Below, piece after piece: positions 1-6,905 of a stretch of DNA of 12,558 bases (positions are counted from its first letter, which is position 1; each line of letters opens with the position of its first letter). Source of the stretch: Frondihabitans sp. (GTDB lineage: Bacteria; Actinomycetota; Actinomycetes; Actinomycetales; Microbacteriaceae); assembly GCA_025464735.1 (NCBI GenBank), contig JAODMX010000491.1:1-12558 (forward strand). Direction: 5' to 3'. The translations under genes and the position numbers were made by a program. Below the pieces are notes generated by a model that saw only the letters and a list, made by a program, of their open reading frames with translations, made no database searches and had not been told where the DNA came from.

Positions 1-133
1 TGTAGCTGCCGCCGTCGGAGTGCACCAGCAGGCTGCCGTCGCTCTTGACCATCAGGAGGCGCGTGGCCAGCGGGAGGTGGGCGGAGAGGCGGCCGGCGTA
101 ATCAACGGAACACCGGGCAATGACAAGACGCAC
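1..133 (-). CDS. nucS: Endonuclease NucS, N-terminal fragment
   Basis: Start of a gene reading leftwards and cut by the window edge; 44 residues are visible. They begin (V/M)[19 protein letters not shown] and continue with a [19 protein letters not shown] stretch, which I recognise as the N-terminal domain of NucS (EndoMS). NucS is the mismatch-specific endonuclease that provides non-canonical mismatch repair in actinobacteria lacking MutS/MutL. It acts in the cytoplasm with the beta clamp. The visible part is the dimerisation and DNA-binding domain; the RecB-like nuclease domain lies outside the window. The start is a GTG at 133-131; an in-frame TAG at 145-143, the stop of the upstream MFS gene, rules out anything longer. 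Only 9 bases separate the two genes, so nucS may be read through from the transporter, although no good ribosome binding site is visible. Family assignment is firm; activity cannot be judged from this fragment. Confidence 0.88.
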   Translation of the reverse strand, partial: MRLVIARCSVDYAGRLSAHLPLATRLLMVKSDGSLLVHSDGGSY

Positions 134-142
134 CCACTGAGC

Positions 143-1387
143 CTAGGACACCGAACGCGCGCGCTCCCTCGCGGCACCCGAGGCGAAGCCGGCGATCACG
201 ATGAGGACCAGCACCGACACCAGGGCGTGGAGCAGCCCGAAGTGCTGCCCCAGAAAGCCGATCAGGGGCGGCAGGCCGAGGAAGGCGAGGTAGCCGATCG
301 TCGCCACCGCACTGACCCGCGCGGCGGCGTTGCGGGAATCGTCGGCCGCGGCCGACAGCCCGACGGGGAAGCCGAGTGCGGCTCCGAATCCCCAGAACAC
401 GACGCCGATGATCGCGAGCCAGACCACCGGCGACAGGATTACGAGCAGGAGGCCCACGATCGCGGAGATCGCGGAGAGGCGGAGCATGAGAACGCGTCCG
501 AATCGGTCGATCAGGGGCGACCCCGCGATCCGAGCGACCGTGATGGCGGTCACGAAGATGAAGAAGATCGCGGTACCGGTGGCGTTGTCGACGTGGTGTC
601 CGTCGACCATCGCCAGCGCCAGCCAGTCGTTCGCCGAGCCCTCCGCGGCGGCCATGCCGAGCACGATGAGCCCGATCAGGATGGTGCCGGGCATCGCCCA
701 GATGGCGAGGCGACTCCGCCACGAGTCGGAGTGCTCGGTGTCGGTCGCCGTGACCGCGGCGTGGCCGAGACTCTCCGACTGAAAGCGCGGCACGAAGACG
801 AGAGCCCCGGTGGCGATGACGACGGCCAGGATCGGGAGTTCGACGGCGACGGGCATGTTGATCACCTCGGCGCCGGCGCTGACGATCGCGCCGGTCATCG
901 TGCCGATGCTGAACGAGGCGTGGAACATCGGAAGGATCGTGTGGCCGAGAACGCGCTCGCAGGCGGCCCCCGAGACATTCATGGCGACGTCGAGGGTGCC
1001 GAATCCGAGCCCGAAGACTGCCATCCCGGCGAGGATCGCCCAGAATCCGCCGCCGAGACTGGAGCTCACCGAGGCGAAGACCAGCCCGAAGAGAGCGACC
1101 AGGATCCCGAGGAGGGTCGTACGTCGTGCCCCGATCGCGGCGATGGCGTGGCTCGACATGGTGATGCCGACGATCGATCCGACACTGATTCCACCCGCCA
1201 GGAACCCCATCTCGAGCGTCGACGCGTGCAGGAGGTCGCGGATCGAGGGAACGCGGCCGAGCCAGCTCGACATGCCGAGGCCGGCGAGGGCGAAGATGAC
1301 GAAGATCGCGTTGCGCCAGCGGACCAGGTCGCGCCTGCTCAGGCCGCCGTCGTTCGTGCGGGTGTCAAGGGGGGAGGAGGTCGCCAT
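143..1387 (-). CDS. MFS transporter, YbjJ/fucose-permease-like
   Basis: A 414-residue integral membrane protein with about 12 hydrophobic segments, the usual length of a major facilitator superfamily carrier. After a polar N-terminal tail (about residues 1-24), helix 1 leads into a SSWLGRVPSIRDLL segment (about 40-53). An IGARR loop follows at about 85-89, then a DVAMN motif (133-137) and an ILPMFHASFSIG motif (151-162), the pattern I associate with YbjJ-like and sugar/drug permease MFS members. The substrate cannot be told from sequence. Start is ATG at 1387, preceded by a weak purine-rich GAAGAAG. A LacI-type repressor is divergently encoded 79 bases away and a perfect palindrome lies between them, so I infer that the transporter is controlled by that repressor and may carry, or respond to, its ligand, probably a sugar-like compound. 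nucS begins 9 bases downstream. Confidence 0.85.
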   Translation of the reverse strand: MATSSPLDTRTNDGGLSRRDLVRWRNAIFVIFALAGLGMSSWLGRVPSIRDLLHASTLEMGFLAGGISVGSIVGITMSSHAIAAIGARRTTLLGILVALFGLVFASVSSSLGGGFWAILAGMAVFGLGFGTLDVAMNVSGAACERVLGHTILPMFHASFSIGTMTGAIVSAGAEVINMPVAVELPILAVVIATGALVFVPRFQSESLGHAAVTATDTEHSDSWRSRLAIWAMPGTILIGLIVLGMAAAEGSANDWLALAMVDGHHVDNATGTAIFFIFVTAITVARIAGSPLIDRFGRVLMLRLSAISAIVGLLLVILSPVVWLAIIGVVFWGFGAALGFPVGLSAAADDSRNAAARVSAVATIGYLAFLGLPPLIGFLGQHFGLLHALVSVLVLIVIAGFASGAARERARSVS

Positions 1388-1437
1388 TGGTCTTCTTCGT
1401 GCGGTGGGGAGGCCGGCGGTGCCGGAGGGCCGAGAAA

Positions 1438-1451
1438 TCGAATCGATTCGA
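1438..1451. promoter_or_regulatory. Candidate LacI-family operator
   Basis: TCGAATCGATTCGA is a perfect 14-bp inverted repeat with a central CpG, the standard symmetry of LacI/GalR operators. It lies in the 79-base gap between the MFS gene and the divergent LacI-type gene and occupies the spacer just upstream of the repressor's -10 element. Binding there would block both directions, giving autorepression plus control of the transporter. The palindrome is seen directly; the assignment to this repressor is inference. Confidence 0.6.
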
Positions 1452-1452
1452 C

Positions 1453-1458
1453 TACACT
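1453..1458 (+). promoter_or_regulatory. Putative -10 element of the LacI-type gene
   Basis: TACACT fits the TAnnnT form and ends 8 bases before the ATG at 1467. No ribosome binding site lies between, so the transcript is probably leaderless. No clear -35 hexamer is visible; that position abuts the palindrome at 1438-1451. Confidence 0.45.
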
Positions 1459-1466
1459 ACCAAACC

Positions 1467-2531
1467 ATGGTCCCAGTCGACGATCGGCCCACGAATCGGG
1501 CGACCCTCGCGGCCGTCGCGAAGCACGCGGGAGTGTCGGCGTCGACGGCCTCGCTGGCCTTCAACAACTCCGGCCCTGTGTCGAGCGCGACGCGTGCGCG
1601 TGTTCTCGCCTCCGCCACCGTCCTCGGTTACGCGGGGCCGGATCCTCGGGCCAGATCGCTTCGCCGCGGGCGCTCTGGCATCGTCGGCGCCGTGCTCGAG
1701 GACACGCTTCGCGATGCGTTCCGCGACCCGATGAACCTCCTCATGCTCGACGGGATCGCCGACGTGGTCGGCCCGGCCGGCAACTCCCTCCTCCTGCTCA
1801 CCGAGACCAGCGACAGCGGCTCGAGTCTCGTCGACGCCCCGGTCGACGCGGTCGTGCTCTTCGGCTGCAGCACGCGCGTCGACGAGGCGGTCAACGTGGT
1901 TCTCCGGCGCAGGATCCCGGTGGTCTCCATTGAGGGGCGCCCCCTGGAAGGCGTTCTCGACGTCGGTCTCGACAACCGCTCCGCGACGGCGTTCCTCGCT
2001 CGGCACCTCCACAATCTCGGCCATGGTGACGTCGCGCTCGTCACCCTCGAACTCGACCGAGCCCGAACGGTAGGGCCGCTGTCACCCGAGCTCGTGGACG
2101 GAGCGACATCCTTCACCGCGCAGGAGCGCGTTCGGGGAGCGCAAGAGGTCTACCCGGCGATCGGAGGCCGCTCGACCCTCGGCAGCTCGATCGAGCAGGG
2201 GCTCCTCGCGGGCCGGGCCCTGCTCTCGGATCCTGCGACCCGGCCGACCGCGATCCTGGCCCAGAGCGATCTGCTCGCCGTCGGTGTCATCCGTGCCGCT
2301 CGAGAACTCGGACTCGACGTTCCGCGCGACCTCAGCGTCGTCGGTTTCGACGGGTCGCGCATCGACGACCCCGTGGCCGACGGCCTGACGACGATGGTGC
2401 AACCCGCGCTCGACAAGGGCCGGGCCGCCGGCCGAGGGGTGCTGGCCCTGCTGGCCGGTGAACGCCCGGATCCGGTGACCTTCACCAGCACCTTTCGGCG
2501 AGGGACGACGACCGCCGCACCTCGGGCGTGA
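1467..2531 (+). CDS. LacI/GalR-family transcriptional repressor
   Basis: A 354-residue DNA-binding regulator. Residues about 13-35 form the LacI helix-turn-helix (TLAAVAKHAGVSASTAS), followed by a VSSATRARV helix and LGY at 53-55. The hinge segment is ARSLRRGRSGIVG (62-74). The rest is a periplasmic-binding-protein-like effector domain, with PTAILAQSDLLAVGVIRAA and DLSVVGFDGSRIDDP near the C-terminus. The reading frame is open far upstream, but the HTH should sit at the very N-terminus and the ATG at 1467 gives the normal family length. That ATG follows a -10-like TACACT by 8 bases. The gene diverges from an MFS transporter across a 14-bp palindrome, so a local repressor of that transporter is the natural reading. 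The effector is unknown. The HTH reads ASTASLAFNN instead of the more common TVSRVLN pattern, a variant I believe occurs in an actinobacterial LacI subgroup. Confidence 0.9.
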   Translation: MVPVDDRPTNRATLAAVAKHAGVSASTASLAFNNSGPVSSATRARVLASATVLGYAGPDPRARSLRRGRSGIVGAVLEDTLRDAFRDPMNLLMLDGIADVVGPAGNSLLLLTETSDSGSSLVDAPVDAVVLFGCSTRVDEAVNVVLRRRIPVVSIEGRPLEGVLDVGLDNRSATAFLARHLHNLGHGDVALVTLELDRARTVGPLSPELVDGATSFTAQERVRGAQEVYPAIGGRSTLGSSIEQGLLAGRALLSDPATRPTAILAQSDLLAVGVIRAARELGLDVPRDLSVVGFDGSRIDDPVADGLTTMVQPALDKGRAAGRGVLALLAGERPDPVTFTSTFRRGTTTAAPRA

Positions 2532-2550
2532 CCGCTCGGGCGTGACCGCT
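2523..2550. repeat. Tandem 14-bp duplication at convergent gene ends
   Basis: The unit cgggcgtgaccgct occurs twice in direct succession (2523-2536 and 2537-2550) without mismatch. The first copy contains the stop codon of the LacI-type gene; the second fills the 18-base gap before the convergent MATE stop. It looks like a simple replication-slippage duplication. I see no hairpin or T-run that would make it a terminator. Confidence 0.8.
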
Positions 2551-3893
2551 CAGGCCGCGCCGGTCACGATCCAGCGCGAGCCGAAGGCCCGCAGCCCCAG
2601 GGTCACAGCGCGGGCGCCGATGTAGCCGAGGCCGAACGCGAACCAGAGCGCGACCGCTGCCCCGCGACCGTGCGCCGTCAGCGAGAGCGCGAGCAGAGGG
2701 AGGTAGACGGCCACGTTGATCAGGCCGGTCAGCGCCAGATAGCGCGCGTCGCCGGCTCCCAGCAGCACGCCGTCGAGGACGAAGACGAAGCTGGCCACCG
2801 GGATCCCCAGGGCCATCGTCAAGAGGAGCGGCTGAACCAGCGCCCGCACTCCCGGGTCGGAGGTGAAGACGGGGGCGATCACACCCGATGCTGCGGCAAG
2901 CAGGATCCCGAGCGCCGCGCCGCCCAGGACCCCCCAGATCAGGAGCCGCCTCGTCACGTCGCGGACCCGGGTCGCGTCTCCGGCGCCGAGAGCGTGCCCC
3001 ACCATCGCCTGCCCCGCGATCGCCAGTGCGTCAAGGGCGAACGCGAGCGTGGAGAACAGCGTGAGCGCGATCTGCACCCCCGCGAGCCCGGTGACGCCGA
3101 GCGTCGCAGCGGCCGACACTGTCGCCAGCATCGCCCCGCGCAGGCAGGCGTTGCGGATCAGCAGCCAGGCGCCGGAGGAGGCGGTCCGCCCCACCCCGGC
3201 GAGGCCGGGCCGGAGTGCGGCGCCCGCCTGCCGAGCGGCCCGCACCGCGATGACCACGTACACCGCGGCCATGCCCCACTGGGCGACCACCGTGCCCGCT
3301 GCGGATCCTGCGATTCCCCAGCCGAAGCCGTAGATGAAGAGCGCGTTCAGGCCGGCGTTGGTGGCGAACCCGACGGTCGCGACCACGAGTGGGGTGCGGG
3401 TGTCCTGGAGCCCGCGCAGGAGCCCGGTGGCGGCGATCACGAGAAGCATCGCGGGCAACCCGAACACCGAGATGGTGAGGTAGGTGATCGCGGCGCTCGC
3501 GGCGGCGGGTGACGTGTCGAACGCGTGCACGAGAGGGCGAGCGGTCACGAGACCCGTGACGAGGAGCACCACCCCGACGAGGAGCGCGAACCAGAGGCCG
3601 TCGATCCCGGCGCGCAGGGCTCCCTGTCGATCTCCGGCACCGAGCATCCTGGCGACGGCCGGCGTCGTGGCGTAGGCGAGGAAGATCAGCAGGCCCAGCG
3701 CCGTCTGGAGGATGACGCTCGCGATTCCGAGACCCGCCAGTGGGGCTGCGCCGAGGTGGCCGACGAGCGCCGTGTCGGTGAGAAGGAACAGCGGTTCGGC
3801 GATCAGCGCCCCGAGGGCCGGGACCGCGAGTCGGGCGATCTCGCGGTCGAGGGTGCGCGCGCTCAGGGGGTTCCTGACAGTCGCATGCCCCAA
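2550..3893 (-). CDS. MATE-family efflux transporter, DinF-like
   Basis: A protein of about 447 residues with roughly 12 hydrophobic segments, the normal MATE length. The N-terminal core LDREIARLAVPALGALIAEP, followed by a LTDTALVGHLG segment, is the hallmark of DinF-type MATE proteins, and a LLRGLQDTRTPL motif follows in the first half. The second half repeats the fold (AIAGQAMVGHALGAGD, then VLDGVLLGAGDARYLAL). Such proteins export cationic or toxic organic compounds using Na+ or H+ gradients. The start is uncertain: the only in-frame candidates before the core are TTG at 3893-3891 and CTG at 3866-3864, while a well-placed leaderless ATG (3886-3884) is in another frame and reaches this frame only with one extra C in the run at 3866-3870. 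The peptidase gene starts 36 bases away on the other strand. Family is firm, N-terminus is not. Confidence 0.88.
   Translation of the reverse strand: MGHATVRNPLSARTLDREIARLAVPALGALIAEPLFLLTDTALVGHLGAAPLAGLGIASVILQTALGLLIFLAYATTPAVARMLGAGDRQGALRAGIDGLWFALLVGVVLLVTGLVTARPLVHAFDTSPAAASAAITYLTISVFGLPAMLLVIAATGLLRGLQDTRTPLVVATVGFATNAGLNALFIYGFGWGIAGSAAGTVVAQWGMAAVYVVIAVRAARQAGAALRPGLAGVGRTASSGAWLLIRNACLRGAMLATVSAAATLGVTGLAGVQIALTLFSTLAFALDALAIAGQAMVGHALGAGDATRVRDVTRRLLIWGVLGGAALGILLAAASGVIAPVFTSDPGVRALVQPLLLTMALGIPVASFVFVLDGVLLGAGDARYLALTGLINVAVYLPLLALSLTAHGRGAAVALWFAFGLGYIGARAVTLGLRAFGSRWIVTGAA
3863..3886 (-). other. Seven-codon mini-ORF at the MATE start
   Basis: ATG CGA CTG TCA GGA ACC CCC TGA encodes MRLSGTP. 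Its ATG lies exactly 6 bases after a TAGATT hexamer, ideal for a leaderless start, and its TGA overlaps a CTG in the MATE frame (CTGA). Three readings are possible: a leader peptide with coupled re-initiation, the true MATE start separated by a one-base deletion in a C5 run, or chance. Conservation of the peptide cannot be judged here. Confidence 0.35.
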
Positions 3894-3898
3894 ATCTA
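3893..3898 (-). promoter_or_regulatory. Putative -10 element for the MATE gene
   Basis: On the minus strand TAGATT fits TAnnnT. The predicted transcript start is about 6-7 bases downstream, at or next to the ATG at 3886. If real, the TTG at 3893 would lie upstream of the RNA start and could not be the initiation codon. No -35 hexamer at the right distance is obvious. Confidence 0.4.
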
Positions 3899-3917
3899 GC
3901 GAAGGGCCCGCCGCGCC

Positions 3918-3923
3918 TAGGCT
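3918..3923 (+). promoter_or_regulatory. Putative -10 element of the M13 peptidase
   Basis: TAGGCT ends 6 bases before the ATG at 3930, with no ribosome binding site between, as expected for a leaderless actinobacterial transcript. It lies back to back with the MATE promoter candidate within a 36-base divergent gap. Confidence 0.45.
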
Positions 3924-3929
3924 TGGGTC

Positions 3930-5885
3930 ATGACAGACGTTTCCGGAATCATCACCTCCGACCTCGACCCCGCGATCCGCCCGCAGGACGACCTCTTCCG
4001 TCACGTGAACGGATCCTGGATCGCCCGCACCGAGATCCCCGACGACAAGGCGCGCTGGGGGTCGTTCTATCTGCTGGCGGAGGCCGCCGAGAAGGCCGTG
4101 CGCGAGATCATCGATGAGTCGCAGAAGGCCGACGAGGGCACCGAAGCCCGCAAGGTGGGCGACCTGTTCGCCAGCTTCCTCGACGAGGAGCGGGTCGAGG
4201 CTCTGGGATCCGAGCCGATCCAGCCCCTGCTGAAGACCGTCGACGACGTCACGAGCGTGGCCGGGCTCCTCGAGACCGTCGGCCGCTTCGAGCTCCAGGG
4301 CGTCAGCGGCTTCCTGCAGCTCTTCGTCGACAACGACCCGGGCGACCCCGAGCGCTACATCGTGTTCGTCGAGCAGGCCGGGCTTGGGCTGCCGGACGAG
4401 TCGTACTACCGCGACGAGAAGTTCGAAGGCGTCCGCACCGCCTATCGGAGCCTCGTCGAGACGCTGCTCGGCCTCGCCGGGTTCGACGATGCCGCAGCGC
4501 GGGCCGCCCGCGTCGTCGAGCTCGAGACCGCCATCGCGTCGCACCACTGGGACAATGTCGCCACCCGCGAGAGCGAGAAGACCTACAACCTGCTGCCGTG
4601 GGCCGACGCTTCAGCGCTCGCCGAGGGTGTCGACCTGGCGGTCTGGCGTGACGCCGTCGGAGCACCGGCCGGAGTGTTCGACGAGCTCGTCGTGCGCCAG
4701 CCGTCGTTCGTGACGGGTCTCGCGACACTGCTGACCGAGGATCGCCTCGACGCCTGGCGCGACTGGCTCCGATTCCAGATCGTCCGCTCGTTCGCGGCCT
4801 ACCTGTCGAGCGACTTCGTGAAGGCCAACTTCGAGTTCTACGGCAAGGCCCTCACCGGCACTCCTGTGCAGCGTGCCCGCTGGAAGCGCGGAGTCTCCCT
4901 GGTCGAAGGCGCCATGGGCGAGGCCGTCGGCAAGATCTATGTCGAGCGTCACTTCGCGTCCGAGGCCAAGGTGACCATGGATATCCTCGTGGCGAACCTC
5001 GTCGAGGCCTACCGCCAGAGCATCTCCGCGCTGACCTGGATGACCGACGACACCCGCACTCGTGCCCTCGAGAAACTCGAGAAATTCACGCCGAAGATCG
5101 GGTACCCATCGAAATGGCGCGACTACTCGAAGCTGTCGATCGACGCCGCTGACCTGGTCGGCAACATTCGTGCCACGGCGGTCTTCGGCTTCGACCGCGA
5201 GCTCGGCAAGATCGGCAAGCCGATCGACCGCGAGGAGTGGTTCATGACGCCGCAGACGATCAACGCCTACTACAACCCCGGTTTCAACGAGATCGTGTTC
5301 CCGGCGGCGATCCTGCAGTTTCCGTTCTTCGACACCTCCCGCGACGCGGCGGCGAACTACGGCGCGATCGGCGCGGTCATCGGCCACGAGATCGGGCACG
5401 GCTTCGACGACCAGGGGTCGAAGTACGACGGCGACGGCCGGCTCACCGACTGGTGGACCCCGGCCGACCGTGAGTCGTTCGAAAAGCTCACCTCGTCGCT
5501 CATCGCACAGTACGACGCGCTCGAGCCCGCCCAGACGCCGGGCCACCACGTCAACGGCGCCCTCACGATCGGCGAAAACATCGGCGACCTGGGCGGTCTG
5601 TCGATCGCCTGGAAGGCCTACCTCATCTCGTTGGATGGTCAGGAGCCGCCCGTCATCGACGGCATGACCGGCGCCAAGCGCTTCTTCCTCAGCTGGGCCC
5701 AGGCTTGGCAGGCGAAGCTTCGTGACGAAGAAGCCATCCGCCTGCTCTCGATCGACCCGCACTCGCCCAACGAGTTCCGCTGCAATCAGATCGTCCGCAA
5801 CATCGATGGCTTCTACGCCGCTTTCGACCTGGCCGAGAGCGACGTCCTGTGGTTGCCGGAGGAGGAGCGCGTCACGATTTGGTAG
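3930..5885 (+). CDS. pepO: M13 family zinc metallopeptidase (PepO/neprilysin-like)
   Basis: A 651-residue M13 (neprilysin-type) endopeptidase, full length for a bacterial PepO. The N-terminal M13_N region opens with an IRPQDDLFRHVNGSWI segment (DDF-VNG type). The C-terminal catalytic domain has the substrate-binding NAYY motif at 445-448, the zinc site HEIGH at 486-490 (ligands H486 and H490, catalytic E487) and the third ligand E549 in ENIGD (549-553). It ends in a typical VTIW C-terminus. All expected catalytic residues are present. There is no signal peptide or transmembrane segment, so as written it is cytoplasmic or leaves by a non-classical route, as for other bacterial PepO proteins. 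It probably cleaves short peptides on the amino side of hydrophobic residues (family knowledge). ATG at 3930 follows TAGGCT by 6 bases. The next gene overlaps its 3' end and is probably co-transcribed. Confidence 0.95.
   Translation: MTDVSGIITSDLDPAIRPQDDLFRHVNGSWIARTEIPDDKARWGSFYLLAEAAEKAVREIIDESQKADEGTEARKVGDLFASFLDEERVEALGSEPIQPLLKTVDDVTSVAGLLETVGRFELQGVSGFLQLFVDNDPGDPERYIVFVEQAGLGLPDESYYRDEKFEGVRTAYRSLVETLLGLAGFDDAAARAARVVELETAIASHHWDNVATRESEKTYNLLPWADASALAEGVDLAVWRDAVGAPAGVFDELVVRQPSFVTGLATLLTEDRLDAWRDWLRFQIVRSFAAYLSSDFVKANFEFYGKALTGTPVQRARWKRGVSLVEGAMGEAVGKIYVERHFASEAKVTMDILVANLVEAYRQSISALTWMTDDTRTRALEKLEKFTPKIGYPSKWRDYSKLSIDAADLVGNIRATAVFGFDRELGKIGKPIDREEWFMTPQTINAYYNPGFNEIVFPAAILQFPFFDTSRDAAANYGAIGAVIGHEIGHGFDDQGSKYDGDGRLTDWWTPADRESFEKLTSSLIAQYDALEPAQTPGHHVNGALTIGENIGDLGGLSIAWKAYLISLDGQEPPVIDGMTGAKRFFLSWAQAWQAKLRDEEAIRLLSIDPHSPNEFRCNQIVRNIDGFYAAFDLAESDVLWLPEEERVTIW
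5858..5867 (+). promoter_or_regulatory. Shine-Dalgarno-like run inside the peptidase 3' end
   Basis: GGAGGAGGAG encodes three Glu codons of the peptidase and also lies 11 bases before the TTG at 5879. It is the best ribosome binding site candidate for the following gene and supports TTG 5879 over the longer GTG 5849 start. Confidence 0.4.
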
Positions 5886-6805
5886 CGGAGCCTGGGGCAG
5901 GCCTGCGGCGCGATCGCAGGATCCGAGAGCACGGTCGTCATCGCGGCGACCGCCTCGACGAGCCGTTTGAGCGCAGCTTCCTGGCGCTCGGATCCCTCGC
6001 CTTCTCGAATGCCCAGGTTTCGGCCTCGGTGACCGATCTCGACAGCGCCGAAGTCCTGTTCGCCGTCGACGAGAACATCTCGCTGCCTACGGCCGAAATC
6101 GGCGTGCTACTGCTGCTGATTGAGGTCGCGGCGCGGCTCGCCGATGGTCGGTTGTCGCCCGTCGACGAGGTGCCGCGCGACTCGGGCGGTGACGACGTGA
6201 CCCGGGTCGACGACCCGCGGACGGGCGGACTGTGGTCGTCGATGCTCGCTCCCACGCTAAGCGTGCTCGATGCGGCCACCCTCGTCGGCGCCGTCCGCGA
6301 CCCCGTCGCAACCAACGCGCTGGCCCGCCTGGTCGGCCTCGAGGCCGTTCACGCTCGGAGCGAGTCGCTCGGCCTCGGCCGCACGGCCCTGCTCGACTTC
6401 GCCCGAGTCGAGCGGGGCCCGGACGACGCACCGCAGTTCTCCGTCGGGTCGACGAAAGAGCTCCAGTCACTGCTGAGCGACCTCGTCGCCGGCCGATGCG
6501 TCGACACTCGGGTGAGCAATCGGGTGCTCGGCTGGCTGTCGACCGGCGCCGACCTGTCGCTCGTCGCGTCCGCATTCGGGCTGGATCCGACGGCACACCG
6601 CGACCGTGACCACGGCCTGCAGCTGGTCAACCTGACGGGCTCGGCCGCCGGCGTGCGCGCCGAGGCCGGTGCCCTGCGGGGTCGCCGCCGCGGGGTGGCC
6701 TACGCCGTGACCGCCACCTTCGACGACGTCGACCTGCCGACCCGCCTGCGCGTGCTCGACGTCTTCCGCACCGTCGGCATCGACCTGCTAGAGCACGTCA
6801 GCTGA
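5879..6805 (+). CDS. Class A beta-lactamase-like serine hydrolase homologue, catalytic residues lost
   Basis: About 308 residues from TTG 5879 (GTG 5849 is an alternative; no ATG is available). The fold follows the actinobacterial class A beta-lactamase/penicillin-binding-like serine hydrolases: SASVTDLD strand, SLPTA before the first active-site helix, LLLLIEVA, ATNALARLVGL, LLDF, a GWLSTGADLSLVA segment and GVRAEAG. The active site is nevertheless gone. The SxxK position reads E73-I-G-V76, SDN reads R140-D-P142, and KTG reads L252-T-G254. The frame and spacing of the motifs look intact, so this is substitution rather than a frameshift. It is probably a pseudoenzyme that binds a peptide, glycan or partner; its role is unknown. 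No signal peptide is visible. The start overlaps the M13 peptidase stop by 7 bases, so translation is probably coupled. The arginine-rich first 25-30 residues are poorly supported. Confidence 0.75.
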   Translation: MVAEPGAGLRRDRRIREHGRHRGDRLDEPFERSFLALGSLAFSNAQVSASVTDLDSAEVLFAVDENISLPTAEIGVLLLLIEVAARLADGRLSPVDEVPRDSGGDDVTRVDDPRTGGLWSSMLAPTLSVLDAATLVGAVRDPVATNALARLVGLEAVHARSESLGLGRTALLDFARVERGPDDAPQFSVGSTKELQSLLSDLVAGRCVDTRVSNRVLGWLSTGADLSLVASAFGLDPTAHRDRDHGLQLVNLTGSAAGVRAEAGALRGRRRGVAYAVTATFDDVDLPTRLRVLDVFRTVGIDLLEHVS

Positions 6806-6905
6806 CGCGGCCCCGGGGGGCGCAATCTGCGGCGTTGTCGTCGTCGGCCAGAGCGCCGCTATGGCTCTCCTCCTCCGCCGTGCATCTCACGCCTCCGGAG
6901 CCGCG

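Noticed and set aside
1438..1451. LexA/SOS box reading of TCGAATCGATTCGA
   Set aside because: Actinobacterial SOS boxes have TCGAAC-N4-GTTCGA with six bases between TCGAA and TTCGA; here there are four. The adjacent LacI-type gene explains a CpG-centred palindrome better.
20..1933. 637-codon open frame on the plus strand, opposite the MFS gene and into the LacI-type gene
   Set aside because: Composition is dominated by Arg/Asp/Glu/Gly/His runs typical of an antisense shadow in GC-rich DNA. It overlaps two well-supported genes in other frames and shows no recognisable domain.
2670..3512. 280-codon plus-strand frame opposite the MATE gene
   Set aside because: Arg/Glu/Gly/His-rich antisense shadow of a membrane protein gene.
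4611..5762. 383-codon open frame antisense to the M13 peptidase
   Set aside because: The opposite strand encodes a complete peptidase with all motifs; the antisense product has shadow-like composition and no recognisable domain.
6806..6905. Transcription terminator between the convergent hydrolase homologue and lipoprotein genes
   Set aside because: There is a GC-rich near-palindrome at 6807-6823, but its loop is only a few bases and no T-run follows on either strand; not enough to call a terminator.
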